NCBI RefSeq assembly: GCF_000820025.1
Contig: NZ_CDBI01000091.1
Location: forward strand, 177,600 to 241,599
Length of the DNA stretch: 64,000 nucleotides
Reading direction: 5' to 3'
Origin: Aeromonas popoffii
GTDB lineage: Bacteria; Pseudomonadota; Gammaproteobacteria; Enterobacterales; Aeromonadaceae
Both the position numbers and the translations under genes were made by a program. The number at the start of each line of letters is the position of its first letter. Within the stretch, counting starts at the first letter, position 1. The notes under the pieces are model-generated. The model worked only from the letters and a program-made list of their open reading frames with translations. It was not told the origin of the DNA and did not search any database. Positions 37,075-45,265 of the stretch are shown piece after piece.

Positions 37075-37371
37075 TTACTGGCCACTCTGCGAATTGGCAG
37101 GGATCTGGTTGGTTTTCGGTGGCTGGTTGCGGTTCTCTTCATCTTTTAGATTGAATTTGACCGCCTCGCAGTCGGCCGGCGCGGTTTCGCCGCCCCCCAG
37201 ATCGAGGCAGTCGTTCTGGGGCCAGCCGAACTGCGTGTCATCCCAGTTCAGATTGAATGCAAGCTCATCGACGGAGAATTCGGAGCCACTGCTCTCTTGA
37301 TAGTGCTGTGTCGCTGCGGCGTTGCCGGTAACCAGAAGAAGGGAGAGTAGCAAAGTGGTCTTACTGTTCAT
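37075..37371 (-). CDS. Small exported protein, paralogue 2
   Basis: From the ATG at 37371 (AGAGG 5 bases upstream) 98 residues. MNSKTTLLLSLLLVTGNAAA is a signal peptide. The mature part carries FNLNWDDTQFGWPQNDCLDLG, matching the NLDWDD...WQNNCLDLG core of the next gene, and a second cysteine in PADCEAVKFNL. The C-terminus is hydrophilic (NQPPKTNQIPANSQSGQ). It lies 19 bases upstream of paralogue 1 on the same strand, so the two are likely one transcript. Function unknown; the two conserved cysteines suggest a disulfide. Confidence 0.7.
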   Translation of the reverse strand: MNSKTTLLLSLLLVTGNAAATQHYQESSGSEFSVDELAFNLNWDDTQFGWPQNDCLDLGGGETAPADCEAVKFNLKDEENRNQPPKTNQIPANSQSGQ

Positions 37372-37626
37372 GATGGCCTCTGATAATTGCAACGGTGGAT
37401 GAGTCTACAGACCGGGGCTGAACCTGAGCGGAACCGTACTCCATCTCACCACATGATCAAGTCAGGCAGGGATTGTATCGCTTTTCTGCTGCCGATTTGT
37501 CCGTTTTGGTCGCACTCTGGGCAGCTGGTTGTCAATCTGAAGGAATTCAGTCATTTGCACTTCTCTGTGCGAGTCTGGCGACTATAATCGGCAGCCAACT
37601 TTTCCTGCACAGCACACCCCTTCATC

Positions 37627-38607
37627 ATGACCACACAGGACTCCTCCGCGCTGCGCTACCCCAAGGGGTGGTTTGCTCTGACGACGGTATACAGTTTCAC
37701 CGGGCTGGCCATTCTGGCCTCCATCATCTTCTCCCTGCTGCTGTTCCTCTCCATCGATGACAACCCGCTGATGAAGTGGCTGTTCGGCGGGCTGGCCATC
37801 ATCTTTGAACTGGGCAAGTTCTACGTCTGGTACGAGTATGGGGAGTGCAAGGCGCGGCGGGATCTGGGAGGGGCCTTTTGGTCGCTGCTGTTCTACAGCG
37901 TGCTGGCCGCCATCTCCATCGGCGGCAGTATCGGCGGCATCAATAGCGCCACCAACACCATACTGAGCCAGCAGGCGCATCACGAGCGGGAACTGGCCCG
38001 TTTCGACGAGCAGATCGCCAGCATAGAGCGCCAGATCCAGCTCAACGAGGAGGCGGCCCGCAAGTACATAGAAATGGCACGTATCTCCAGCGGTGTCAGC
38101 GGCTTGCAGCAGGCCAACACCAAGCTCAGGTTGCAGCAGGATGAGTTGCGCCAGGAGCGGGATGCCAAGCCGGTCAATGAGCAGTCCTCCATGCTGGGGC
38201 TGATGAGCAGTCTGGCTGACGGCGTGGGCATGAGCATCAGCCAGGTGCAGTTCCTGTTAGTCTGCTTCCTCTCCGTACTGCTGGATGTGTTTGGCGCCTT
38301 CTTCGTCAGCCTGATTGGCGAGGAGAACCGCTTTCGCCGCATGTGGCTGTGGCAGCAGGCGCGGGAGCAGGCTGCGTCTGCGGCCACTCCCCCGGAGGCG
38401 AGCAGGCCGGAACCCGAGCCCGCTGTGGTGGCCCAGGTGCGTTCCGTGTTGGAGAGCGGCGAGCTCAAGTGCAGCAAGCGCTCGGTGGCACTGGCCCTTT
38501 CGCTCTCGTTGGAAGAGGTGGACAGGGTATTTCAGCATCTGCTGGCCCAAGGGGTGCTGGGGCAGGGCAGCAATCGCCACTATCACTTGCGTACTGAAAG
38601 CGATTGA
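37627..38607 (+). CDS. Membrane protein with coiled coil and C-terminal winged-helix-like domain, unknown
   Basis: 326 residues. Two or three hydrophobic helices at about 16-45, 50-65 and 82-108, and another at 208-235 (LVCFLSVLLDVFGAFFVSLI). A charged coiled coil lies at about 115-180 (HHERELARFDEQIASIERQI, LRLQQDELRQERDAK). After an Ala/Pro/Glu linker (AATPPEASRPEPEPAV) the last 60 residues look like a small winged helix (KCSKRSVALALSLSLEEVDR, VFQHLLAQGVLGQGSNRHY). I do not know the family. The layout recalls plasmid or phage membrane proteins. No co-directional neighbours. Confidence 0.65.
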   Translation: MTTQDSSALRYPKGWFALTTVYSFTGLAILASIIFSLLLFLSIDDNPLMKWLFGGLAIIFELGKFYVWYEYGECKARRDLGGAFWSLLFYSVLAAISIGGSIGGINSATNTILSQQAHHERELARFDEQIASIERQIQLNEEAARKYIEMARISSGVSGLQQANTKLRLQQDELRQERDAKPVNEQSSMLGLMSSLADGVGMSISQVQFLLVCFLSVLLDVFGAFFVSLIGEENRFRRMWLWQQAREQAASAATPPEASRPEPEPAVVAQVRSVLESGELKCSKRSVALALSLSLEEVDRVFQHLLAQGVLGQGSNRHYHLRTESD

Positions 38608-38614
38608 ATCCGGC

Positions 38615-39019
38615 TTATTCGAACCAGACTAGGCCCTCATAAGGACGTGTTTTGAGTGAATCCAGGCGACTTGCAAGGTCGCCAACATGGATCTCTAGTT
38701 GATGACCATCCGGGTCTTTTAAATAAAACGATTCCCCTTCGCTACTATTGGTCTTCCACTCTTCTATGCCCGCTTGACGCAGGTGGGCACAGAAAGCGGG
38801 AAAGAGCTCTGCCGAGATGCTCAAGGCAACATGGCTGTAGTCTTTAGCTGGTTGGGGATTATCGCAAGAAAGGCAAAGCCACAAATTACCCTGCGTTAAA
38901 TAGGCTCCGCGAGCCCATTTCACCCTAGGGCGAAAGCCCAATAAATCCACATAAAACGCAAAGCTCCGGTCAAGGTCTCCTGTTGCCAGGGTCAAATGGT
39001 TTAGTCCGCCAAGTATCAT
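38615..39019 (-). CDS. fosA: Fosfomycin resistance glutathione transferase FosA
   Basis: 134 residues, glyoxalase-fold enzyme. [66 protein letters not shown] and [12 protein letters not shown] follow FosA closely. Mn2+ ligands correspond to H8, the His in DYSH and the Glu in LEIHVG. The potassium-loop and phosphonate-binding Lys, Ser and Tyr residues are also present. It adds glutathione to fosfomycin and opens the epoxide. The upstream in-frame extension is rejected because the alignment starts at MILGG. AT-richer than its neighbours. Sits 26 bases behind a small membrane-protein gene. Confidence 0.88.
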   Translation of the reverse strand: MILGGLNHLTLATGDLDRSFAFYVDLLGFRPRVKWARGAYLTQGNLWLCLSCDNPQPAKDYSHVALSISAELFPAFCAHLRQAGIEEWKTNSSEGESFYLKDPDGHQLEIHVGDLASRLDSLKTRPYEGLVWFE

Positions 39020-39045
39020 TTCTCTATCTATCCAACATATGAGCG

Positions 39046-39213
39046 TTAGTGAGTCAGCACCATCATCAGGCTGAGGAAGGCGGCTAGCCCCCCACCTATG
39101 CCGATGATCCAGTAAAACCCCTTGGCCCCCTGTTTGAGCGGGATGCGGAAGTAGAGCAGCAAGGCCCACCACCCCAGTGCCAGCAACAGAGGAATAAGAA
39201 ACATTCGAGCCAT
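39046..39213 (-). CDS. 55-residue membrane protein
   Basis: Short ORF on the minus strand: [20 protein letters not shown], then [12 protein letters not shown], then a second hydrophobic segment [20 protein letters not shown], ending LTH. GAGG lies 6 bases before the ATG. Two predicted transmembrane segments and a basic loop. GC-rich codon usage like the chromosome, unlike the downstream fosA. Function unknown. Confidence 0.65.
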   Translation of the reverse strand: MARMFLIPLLLALGWWALLLYFRIPLKQGAKGFYWIIGIGGGLAAFLSLMMVLTH

Positions 39214-39269
39214 GGTGTCCTCGCTGTTATTCTGTTGACCCTTGATCAGTCAACAGGATGGATTGTGCA

Positions 39270-40247
39270 ATGACGCAGCTACAGATTACCGCATTCGGCG
39301 ACCCCTCGGTACTCAAGCTCAACCCTTCGCAGGACAAGGTGCCCGCCGAGGGGGAAGTCCGGGTGCGCATCTGCTTTGCGGGAGTCAATCCCATCGATGC
39401 CAAGACCCGGGCCGGCCTCGGCTGGGCGGCGGCCCAGAACAAGGACAATCTGCCCTGGACACCGGGGTATGATGTGGCTGGCGTGATTGAGACGGTGGGC
39501 CCGGGTGTCACGGCGCTGGCAGAGGGGGATCAAGTGTGCGGCATGGTGGGCTTTCCGCTGGCAGGTGGCGCCTATGCCGACAGTACAGTGGTGAGCGAAG
39601 AGGCACTGGTCAAGCTCGATGGCATCAGCCTCATGCAGGGCGCAGCCCTGCCGCTGGCCGGTCTTACCGCCTGGCAGGGGCTGTTTGAACATGGCGGCCT
39701 CAAAGCCGGGCAGCGGGTGCTGATCCTGGCCGGTGCCGGTGGTGTTGGCCATTTGGCGGTGCAGTTTGCCAGCGCTTATGGCGCCGAGGTGGTCGCCACG
39801 GCCAGTCGTGACAATCACGATTTTCTCCATAGACTGGGTGCCGACCAGCGGGTGGATTACCACGACGCTGACTGGGCCGCGCAGATCCTGGCCCAGGGGG
39901 GGCAGGTCGATCTGGTGCTGGATCTGGTGGGCGGCGAGAGCGGCAAGGCGGCGCTTGCTTGCGTCAAGCCCGGTGGCCGTCTGGTGACAGTGCCCACCAT
40001 CACGGCCCAGCAGATCAAGGATGCGGCGGCCGATACCGGCATAGAGGTGCTCGGCATGCTGGTGCACCCCGACAGCAAACAGCTGGCCCAGATGCTGAAC
40101 CTGCTGCGCCAGGGGGATGTGCACATCACAGTCGGTGGCGAGTTTGCCCTGGCCGAGGGGGCGCAGGCCCATCAGGCCATCGAGGGTGGTCATGTCCGTG
40201 GCAAGCTGGTGCTGCGCATGCCTGCCGCCGATGGCCTGCCCGGATGA
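39270..40247 (+). CDS. Zinc-independent MDR / quinone oxidoreductase-like NAD(P)H dehydrogenase
   Basis: About 325 residues of the medium-chain dehydrogenase/reductase superfamily. The GroES-like N-terminal part contains VRICFAGVNPIDAKTRAGLG and LPWTPGYDVAGVIETVGPGV. The Rossmann part has VLILAGAGGVGHLAVQFASA, a normal AxxGxGG-type nucleotide site, and HRLGADQRVDYHDADW. The structural zinc cysteines of alcohol dehydrogenases are absent, so it is of the QOR type. The ATG at 39270 has AGGATGG 8 bases upstream; ATG 39258 is an alternative. Overlaps yqaA by four bases. Confidence 0.86.
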   Translation: MTQLQITAFGDPSVLKLNPSQDKVPAEGEVRVRICFAGVNPIDAKTRAGLGWAAAQNKDNLPWTPGYDVAGVIETVGPGVTALAEGDQVCGMVGFPLAGGAYADSTVVSEEALVKLDGISLMQGAALPLAGLTAWQGLFEHGGLKAGQRVLILAGAGGVGHLAVQFASAYGAEVVATASRDNHDFLHRLGADQRVDYHDADWAAQILAQGGQVDLVLDLVGGESGKAALACVKPGGRLVTVPTITAQQIKDAAADTGIEVLGMLVHPDSKQLAQMLNLLRQGDVHITVGGEFALAEGAQAHQAIEGGHVRGKLVLRMPAADGLPG

Positions 40248-40681
40248 ATGGCATTGCCGAGATGGGGCTGGGCTGGCTGTTTCTGAGTGCCTTCACCTCC
40301 GCCACCTTGCTGCCTGGCAGCTCGGAAGTGCTGCTGGGCGCCATGGCGGTTAAGGGAGAGTGGAGCATGACCAGCTTGCTGCTGTGGGCGACGCTCGGCA
40401 ATACCCTCGGCTCCATGACCACCTGGTGGCTCGGCTGGCTCGCCACCTTCAAGAAAAAGCCGGAAGATTTTCAAGGCCGTGGGGAACAAAAAGCCCTCGG
40501 CTGGCTCAAACAACATGGTCACTGGTGTCTGCTGCTGGCCTGGACGCCTGTTGTTGGTGATGGCCTCTGCCTGCTGGCCGGTTGGCTACGTCTCTCCTTC
40601 TGGCGCTCTATCATCCTGATCGGGGTCGGCAAATTATTGCGTTATGCCCTGGTTTTTCTGTTGGCCAGTCATATTTTCTAG
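40244..40681 (+). CDS. yqaA: YqaA-family inner-membrane protein
   Basis: 145 residues, DedA/VTT-related, close to E. coli YqaA: FTSATLLPGSSEVLLGAMAV, LLWATLGNTLGSMTTWWLG, KALGWLKQHGHWCLLLAWTP and VVGDGLCLLAGWLRLSFW. About four hydrophobic segments. The start overlaps the MDR gene stop (ATGA), so the two are coupled. Function of YqaA is unknown; related proteins scramble or transport lipids. Confidence 0.88.
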   Translation: MNGIAEMGLGWLFLSAFTSATLLPGSSEVLLGAMAVKGEWSMTSLLLWATLGNTLGSMTTWWLGWLATFKKKPEDFQGRGEQKALGWLKQHGHWCLLLAWTPVVGDGLCLLAGWLRLSFWRSIILIGVGKLLRYALVFLLASHIF

Positions 40682-40707
40682 CCCTTTTCTTCACTCACGA
40701 GGTAACC

Positions 40708-43521
40708 GTGAACAAACTCATTCCATTAAGTATTCTGCTGGGTTTCACCCTGCCTGTGCTGGCCGCCCCCATCCTGGTGTCCGAGCAGGTCAAGGAAGAG
40801 GGCAAGCTTGGCATCCCTTACCAGATGTTCAGGCTGGACAACGGTCTGACCGTGATCCTGGCGCCTGACAAGTCAGATCCCCTGGTGCATCTCGACGTCA
40901 CCTATCATGTGGGCTCGGCCCGCGAGCAGGTGGGCAAGTCCGGGTTTGCCCACTTCTTCGAACACATGATGTTCCAGGGCTCAAAACACGTTGGCGATCA
41001 GGAGCACATGCGGATCATCAACGAGGCGGGTGGCGACATGAACGGCACCACCAACAAGGATCGTACCAATTACTACGAGACGGTGCCGGCCAATCAGCTG
41101 GAGAAGGTGCTCTGGCTGGAGGCGGATCGCATGGGCTTCCTGCTCGATGCGGTGAGCCAGAAGAAGTTTGAGATCCAGCGCGCCACCGTCAAGAACGAGC
41201 GCGCCCAGCGGGTCGATAACCAGCCATACGGGCTGGTGAGCGAGAAGGTGGGGGAGGCGCTCTACCCGCGCACCCACCCCTACTCCTGGCAGCCCATCGG
41301 CTATGTAGAGGACCTGGACCGGGTCGGGGTGGATGACCTCAAGCAGTTCTTCCTGCGCTGGTATGGTCCGAATAACGCTACCCTGACCCTGGGCGGCGAT
41401 TTCGATACCAAACAGGCACTGGCCTGGATCGAACAGTACTTCGGTTCTATCCCGCGTGGCCCTGACGTGGCCGAGCCGACCCCTGAGCCGGTGACCCTGC
41501 CCGAAACACGCTACCTGACGCTGGAGGACAAGGTCCATCTGCCGCTGCTCTACATCAGCTATCCGACCGTTGCCCTTGGCGATCCGCAGGAGCCGGCGCT
41601 GGACATGTTTGCCGACGTGCTCGGCGGCTCCGCCAGCTCCATGCTCTACCAGTCGCTGGTGAAAACCGGCAAGGCCATCGACGTGGGCGCCTCCCATTAC
41701 TGCGAGGAGCTGGCCTGCACCCTGACCGTCTACGCCTATCCCAACCCGGCGGTGGATGGCAGCCTCAAGACCCTCAAGGGGGAAGTGGACAAGGTGATCG
41801 GCGAGTTTGCCGGTCGCGGCCTCAAGCCAGAGGATCTGGAAAAAGCCATCAACAGCTATCGCGCCTCGGCCATCTGGGGGCTCGACAGCGTCTCCGGCAA
41901 GGTGAGCCAGCTTGCCATGGGCCAGGTGTTTGCCCAGGATCCCAACTACGTATTCAAGCGACTGGATGCCATCGGCAAGGTGACCCCGGAGCAGGTCAAA
42001 GCGGCTTATGAAAAGTTCATCGTGGACAAGCCGGCCGTGGTGCTGAGCGTGGTGCCCAAGGGCAAGACGGATTGGCAGGTGGCCAAGCCGAACTTCACCC
42101 CCGCCAAGCGCGAGCTGCCCGATTACAGCCAGCATGGGGAGCCGCTGGCGCTGCGCCCGGTCAAGGACACCTTCGATCGCAGCGTGCAGCCCAAGGCGGC
42201 GGATGCGGTCAGCGTTAAGGTGCCCGCCATCTGGCACGGTAAGCTCGACAAGGGGATCGAGATCATCGGTACCCAGAGTGACGAGATCCCGGCCGTTTCC
42301 ATCATGATCGCCCTGCCGGGCGGTATACGGGCCGAAGGCAAGGGAGAGCTGGGGCTTGCCAACCTCACCGCCAGCATGATGGGACAGGGCTCGGTGCGCC
42401 TGACCGAGGCCCAGCTCAGCGACGAGCTGCAAAAGCTCGGCTCCAGTGTCAGCGTCTCCAGTGCCCAGTACAGCAACCTCATCACCATCAGCTCGTTGGC
42501 CGACAAGCTGCCGCAGACTCTGGCGCTGGTGCGCGAGATGTATGAGCGGCCCGGCATGCGCGAGGCCGACTTCGAACGGGTCAAGGCGCAGCTGCTGCAG
42601 GGGATGAAGCAGAGCGAGCAGCAGCCCGAGTGGCTGGCCAGCCAGGCGTTCCGCGAGTTGGTCTATGGCAAGGAAAACCGCCTCGGCCAGCCCAGTGATG
42701 GCGTGCTGGCTGATATCGAGAAGCTGACCCTGGCGGACGTGAAGCGTTTCTATCAGAACTACTACAACCCGACCAACGCCAAGGTGGTGGTGGTGGGGGA
42801 CGTGGCCCAGTCCCAGGTGGAGGAGCAACTCGGCTTCCTGACCCAGTGGGCGGGGTCCGCGCCAACCCTTGGCAGCCTCAAGCCCAAGGGTGAACAGGCC
42901 AAGCCGGGCATCTACCTGGTGGACAAGCCGGGGGCGCCCCAGTCGGTGATCCGCATCGGCCGCCGCGCTATGCCGTTCGATACCACGGGAGATTACTTCA
43001 CCGCAGGGCTGATGAACTTCAACCTGGGGGGTAACTTCAACAGCCGCATCAACCTCAATCTGCGGGAAGACAAGGGCTACACCTACGGTGCCAGCTCGGG
43101 CTTCTCCGCTAATCGCGAGGTGGGCACTTTCGCCACCGGCGCCAATGTGCGGGCGGATGCGACCGTGGATGCCATCCGCCAGTTCCTCAACGAGATGGAG
43201 GGCTATCGCACGACCGGCCCGACCCCGGTGGAGCTGGACTACATGCGCAGCGCCGTCTCCCAGCAGGATGCACTCTCTTACGAAACCCTTAGCCAGAAGG
43301 CTGGCTTCCTGCTGCAGATGATCATGTATGACCTGAAGCCTGACTATGTGCAGGCCCAGAATCAGCTGATCAAAACGGTGTCACCCGAGGTGCTCAAAGC
43401 CAGCGCCGCCCGTTGGCTCGATCCGGCCGACATGGTGATTGTGGTGGTGGGCGACAAGCAAAAGCTTGAAAAACCCCTGAAGGAGCTTCATCTTCCCATC
43501 TATCCGCTGCAGCTGCCCTGA
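40708..43521 (+). CDS. M16-family zinc metalloprotease, two-domain, exported
   Basis: 937 residues starting at GTG (40708, GAGGTAACC upstream). Signal peptide MNKLIPLSILLGFTLPVLAA. The first M16 domain carries the inverted zinc motif HFFEH (H82, E85, H86) in KSGFAHFFEHMMFQGSKHVG. The second is the inactive-type half (LPGGIRAEGKGELGLANLTA, LNLREDKGYTYGASSGFSA). This is the PqqL/insulinase-like architecture with periplasmic location and degradation of peptides. It is 26 bases after yqaA, possibly read from the same transcript. Confidence 0.92.
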   Translation: MNKLIPLSILLGFTLPVLAAPILVSEQVKEEGKLGIPYQMFRLDNGLTVILAPDKSDPLVHLDVTYHVGSAREQVGKSGFAHFFEHMMFQGSKHVGDQEHMRIINEAGGDMNGTTNKDRTNYYETVPANQLEKVLWLEADRMGFLLDAVSQKKFEIQRATVKNERAQRVDNQPYGLVSEKVGEALYPRTHPYSWQPIGYVEDLDRVGVDDLKQFFLRWYGPNNATLTLGGDFDTKQALAWIEQYFGSIPRGPDVAEPTPEPVTLPETRYLTLEDKVHLPLLYISYPTVALGDPQEPALDMFADVLGGSASSMLYQSLVKTGKAIDVGASHYCEELACTLTVYAYPNPAVDGSLKTLKGEVDKVIGEFAGRGLKPEDLEKAINSYRASAIWGLDSVSGKVSQLAMGQVFAQDPNYVFKRLDAIGKVTPEQVKAAYEKFIVDKPAVVLSVVPKGKTDWQVAKPNFTPAKRELPDYSQHGEPLALRPVKDTFDRSVQPKAADAVSVKVPAIWHGKLDKGIEIIGTQSDEIPAVSIMIALPGGIRAEGKGELGLANLTASMMGQGSVRLTEAQLSDELQKLGSSVSVSSAQYSNLITISSLADKLPQTLALVREMYERPGMREADFERVKAQLLQGMKQSEQQPEWLASQAFRELVYGKENRLGQPSDGVLADIEKLTLADVKRFYQNYYNPTNAKVVVVGDVAQSQVEEQLGFLTQWAGSAPTLGSLKPKGEQAKPGIYLVDKPGAPQSVIRIGRRAMPFDTTGDYFTAGLMNFNLGGNFNSRINLNLREDKGYTYGASSGFSANREVGTFATGANVRADATVDAIRQFLNEMEGYRTTGPTPVELDYMRSAVSQQDALSYETLSQKAGFLLQMIMYDLKPDYVQAQNQLIKTVSPEVLKASAARWLDPADMVIVVVGDKQKLEKPLKELHLPIYPLQLP

Positions 43522-43540
43522 GGGCGCTTCATAAAATAGT

Positions 43541-43561
43541 GCCGCCCCCCTGTGGGGCGGC
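43541..43561 (+). terminator. GC-rich hairpin after the M16 protease gene
   Basis: GCCGCCCC / GGGGCGGC, eight pairs and a 5-base loop, 20 bases after the stop. No T run, so it may be a weak terminator or an mRNA 3' end element. Confidence 0.5.
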
Positions 43562-43581
43562 CACACATTTGAGCTGTGAAT

Positions 43582-45180
43582 ATGACCACGACTAGCTTGT
43601 CACTCACCGAATTGTTGACCGCCCTGGGTTCGCCGGAACGGCTGACGGCCCTCAAGGGGATCCGGCGCGGGATCGAACGTGAATGTCTGCGCATCACGCC
43701 GGAAGGGACCCTCTCCCAGAGGGATCACCCCAGGAGTCTGGGCTCGGCCCTGACCCATGCCAACATCACCACCGACTACTCGGAGAGCCTGCTGGAGTTC
43801 ATTACCCCGGCCACCGACTCTATCGACAGCCTGCTCGAACAGCTGGGCGACATCCATCGCCACGCCATCCATCATCTTGGTGACGAGCGTATCTGGCCGC
43901 TCTCCATGCCCTGCTTTGTTGGCGATGAGGAGAGCATACGGCTGGCCCAGTACGGCAGCTCCAACATCGGCAAAATGAAGACCCTCTACCGGCAGGGGCT
44001 GAAGAACCGCTATGGCAGCCTGATGCAGGTGATCGCCGGGGTGCACTTCAACTTCTCCATGCCGGACAGCTTCTGGAGCGAGTGGCAGGATCTGGTGTGC
44101 GAGGGTTGTTGCAGCCAGCGCTTCATTTCTGACAAGTACATGGGGCTGATTCGCAACGTCTACCGCTTCGGCTGGCTGGTGCCCTATCTGTTCGGCGCCT
44201 CGCCGGCCATCTGCGACTCCTTCCTAAAGGGGCGCAAGAGCAACCTGCCGTTCCAGAAGATCGGCAAGGGCACCCTCTATCTGCCCTATGCTACCGCGCT
44301 GCGCCTATCCGATCTTGGTTACACCAACAGCGCGCAGGCGGGTCTCAAGATCAGCCACGACAACCTGCCCGCCTATGTGAGCAGCCTGCGCCGTGCCATC
44401 AACACCCATGATCCCGATTTCGCCAAGATAGGGGTCAAGGTGAATGGCGAGTACCGTCAGCTCAACGACAACGTGCTGCAGCTGGAGAACGAGCTGTATG
44501 CCCCGATCCGGCCCAAACGCACCCCGCGCAGCGGCGAGAAACCCTCGGATGCGCTGGAGCAGCGCGGCATCGAATACATAGAGCTGCGCACAGTGGACGT
44601 GAACCCCTTCACCCCGTTCGGCATCGATGTGGATCAGATCCGCTTCTTCGATCTGTTCCTGGTCTGGTGCCTGTTGCGCCCGTCCCCCGTGTTGAGTGAC
44701 GAGGAGATGGCCCGCAATCGCCGCAACCAGAACAAGGTGGTGCTGGAGGGGCGTCGCCCCGGCCTGGAGCTGGAAGATGAGCAGGGCAACGCCATCGGCC
44801 TCAAGGAGCACGGCGTCAAGCTGTTCGACGAATTGGCTCAGGTGGCCGATCTGCTGGATCGCTGCTGTGGCCGCAACGGCTACCGCGAGACCTTGGCCAT
44901 GCACAGGGAGAAGCTGCTCAACCCGGAGCTGACCTACTCAGCCCGCCTGCTCAAGCAGTTGCTGGAGAGCGGTCAGGACAACGGCTGCTTCGGCGACGAG
45001 CTGGCGAGCCGCTATCGGGAAGAGATGCTGGCAGGCGATTTGCAGTACTGGGATCCGGCCTACTTCGCCGCCGAGGCGCGCGAGTCCCTCGCCAAGCAGC
45101 GGGAGCGGGAACGCAGCGACAGCCTGTCGTTCGATGATTTCCTGGCCGATTATTTTGGTACCAGCACGACGACAGCCTGA
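43582..45180 (+). CDS. gshA: Glutamate-cysteine ligase
   Basis: About 532 residues, type 1 GshA, first step of glutathione synthesis. Signature stretches are RRGIERECLRITPEGTLSQ, TTDYSESLLEFITPATDS, VIAGVHFNFSMPDSFW, LRLSDLGYTN and YIELRTVDVNPFTPFGID. GTG at 43576 would add two residues. A strong terminator follows. Glutathione made here would also be the cosubstrate of FosA encoded 4.5 kb upstream, although the genes are not in one operon. Confidence 0.96.
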   Translation: MTTTSLSLTELLTALGSPERLTALKGIRRGIERECLRITPEGTLSQRDHPRSLGSALTHANITTDYSESLLEFITPATDSIDSLLEQLGDIHRHAIHHLGDERIWPLSMPCFVGDEESIRLAQYGSSNIGKMKTLYRQGLKNRYGSLMQVIAGVHFNFSMPDSFWSEWQDLVCEGCCSQRFISDKYMGLIRNVYRFGWLVPYLFGASPAICDSFLKGRKSNLPFQKIGKGTLYLPYATALRLSDLGYTNSAQAGLKISHDNLPAYVSSLRRAINTHDPDFAKIGVKVNGEYRQLNDNVLQLENELYAPIRPKRTPRSGEKPSDALEQRGIEYIELRTVDVNPFTPFGIDVDQIRFFDLFLVWCLLRPSPVLSDEEMARNRRNQNKVVLEGRRPGLELEDEQGNAIGLKEHGVKLFDELAQVADLLDRCCGRNGYRETLAMHREKLLNPELTYSARLLKQLLESGQDNGCFGDELASRYREEMLAGDLQYWDPAYFAAEARESLAKQRERERSDSLSFDDFLADYFGTSTTTA

Positions 45181-45198
45181 TGCCAGGCCCGCACAAAC

Positions 45199-45227
45199 AA
45201 AAAGCCGCTCGAGTGAGCGGCTTTTTT
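45199..45227. terminator. Rho-independent terminator between gshA and the acyl-CoA synthetase gene
   Basis: AAAGCCGCTC / GAGCGGCTTT with a 4-base loop, an A run before and T run after; serves both converging genes. Confidence 0.93.
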
Positions 45228-45265
45228 ATTTCCTTGAACCTGTGCGGGATCAGGCGTGGTGGTAC

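Noticed and set aside
40981..42828. 615-codon open frame antisense to the M16 protease gene
   Set aside because: Opposite a protein with intact catalytic motifs; histidine-, glycine- and leucine-rich antisense translation without any domain.
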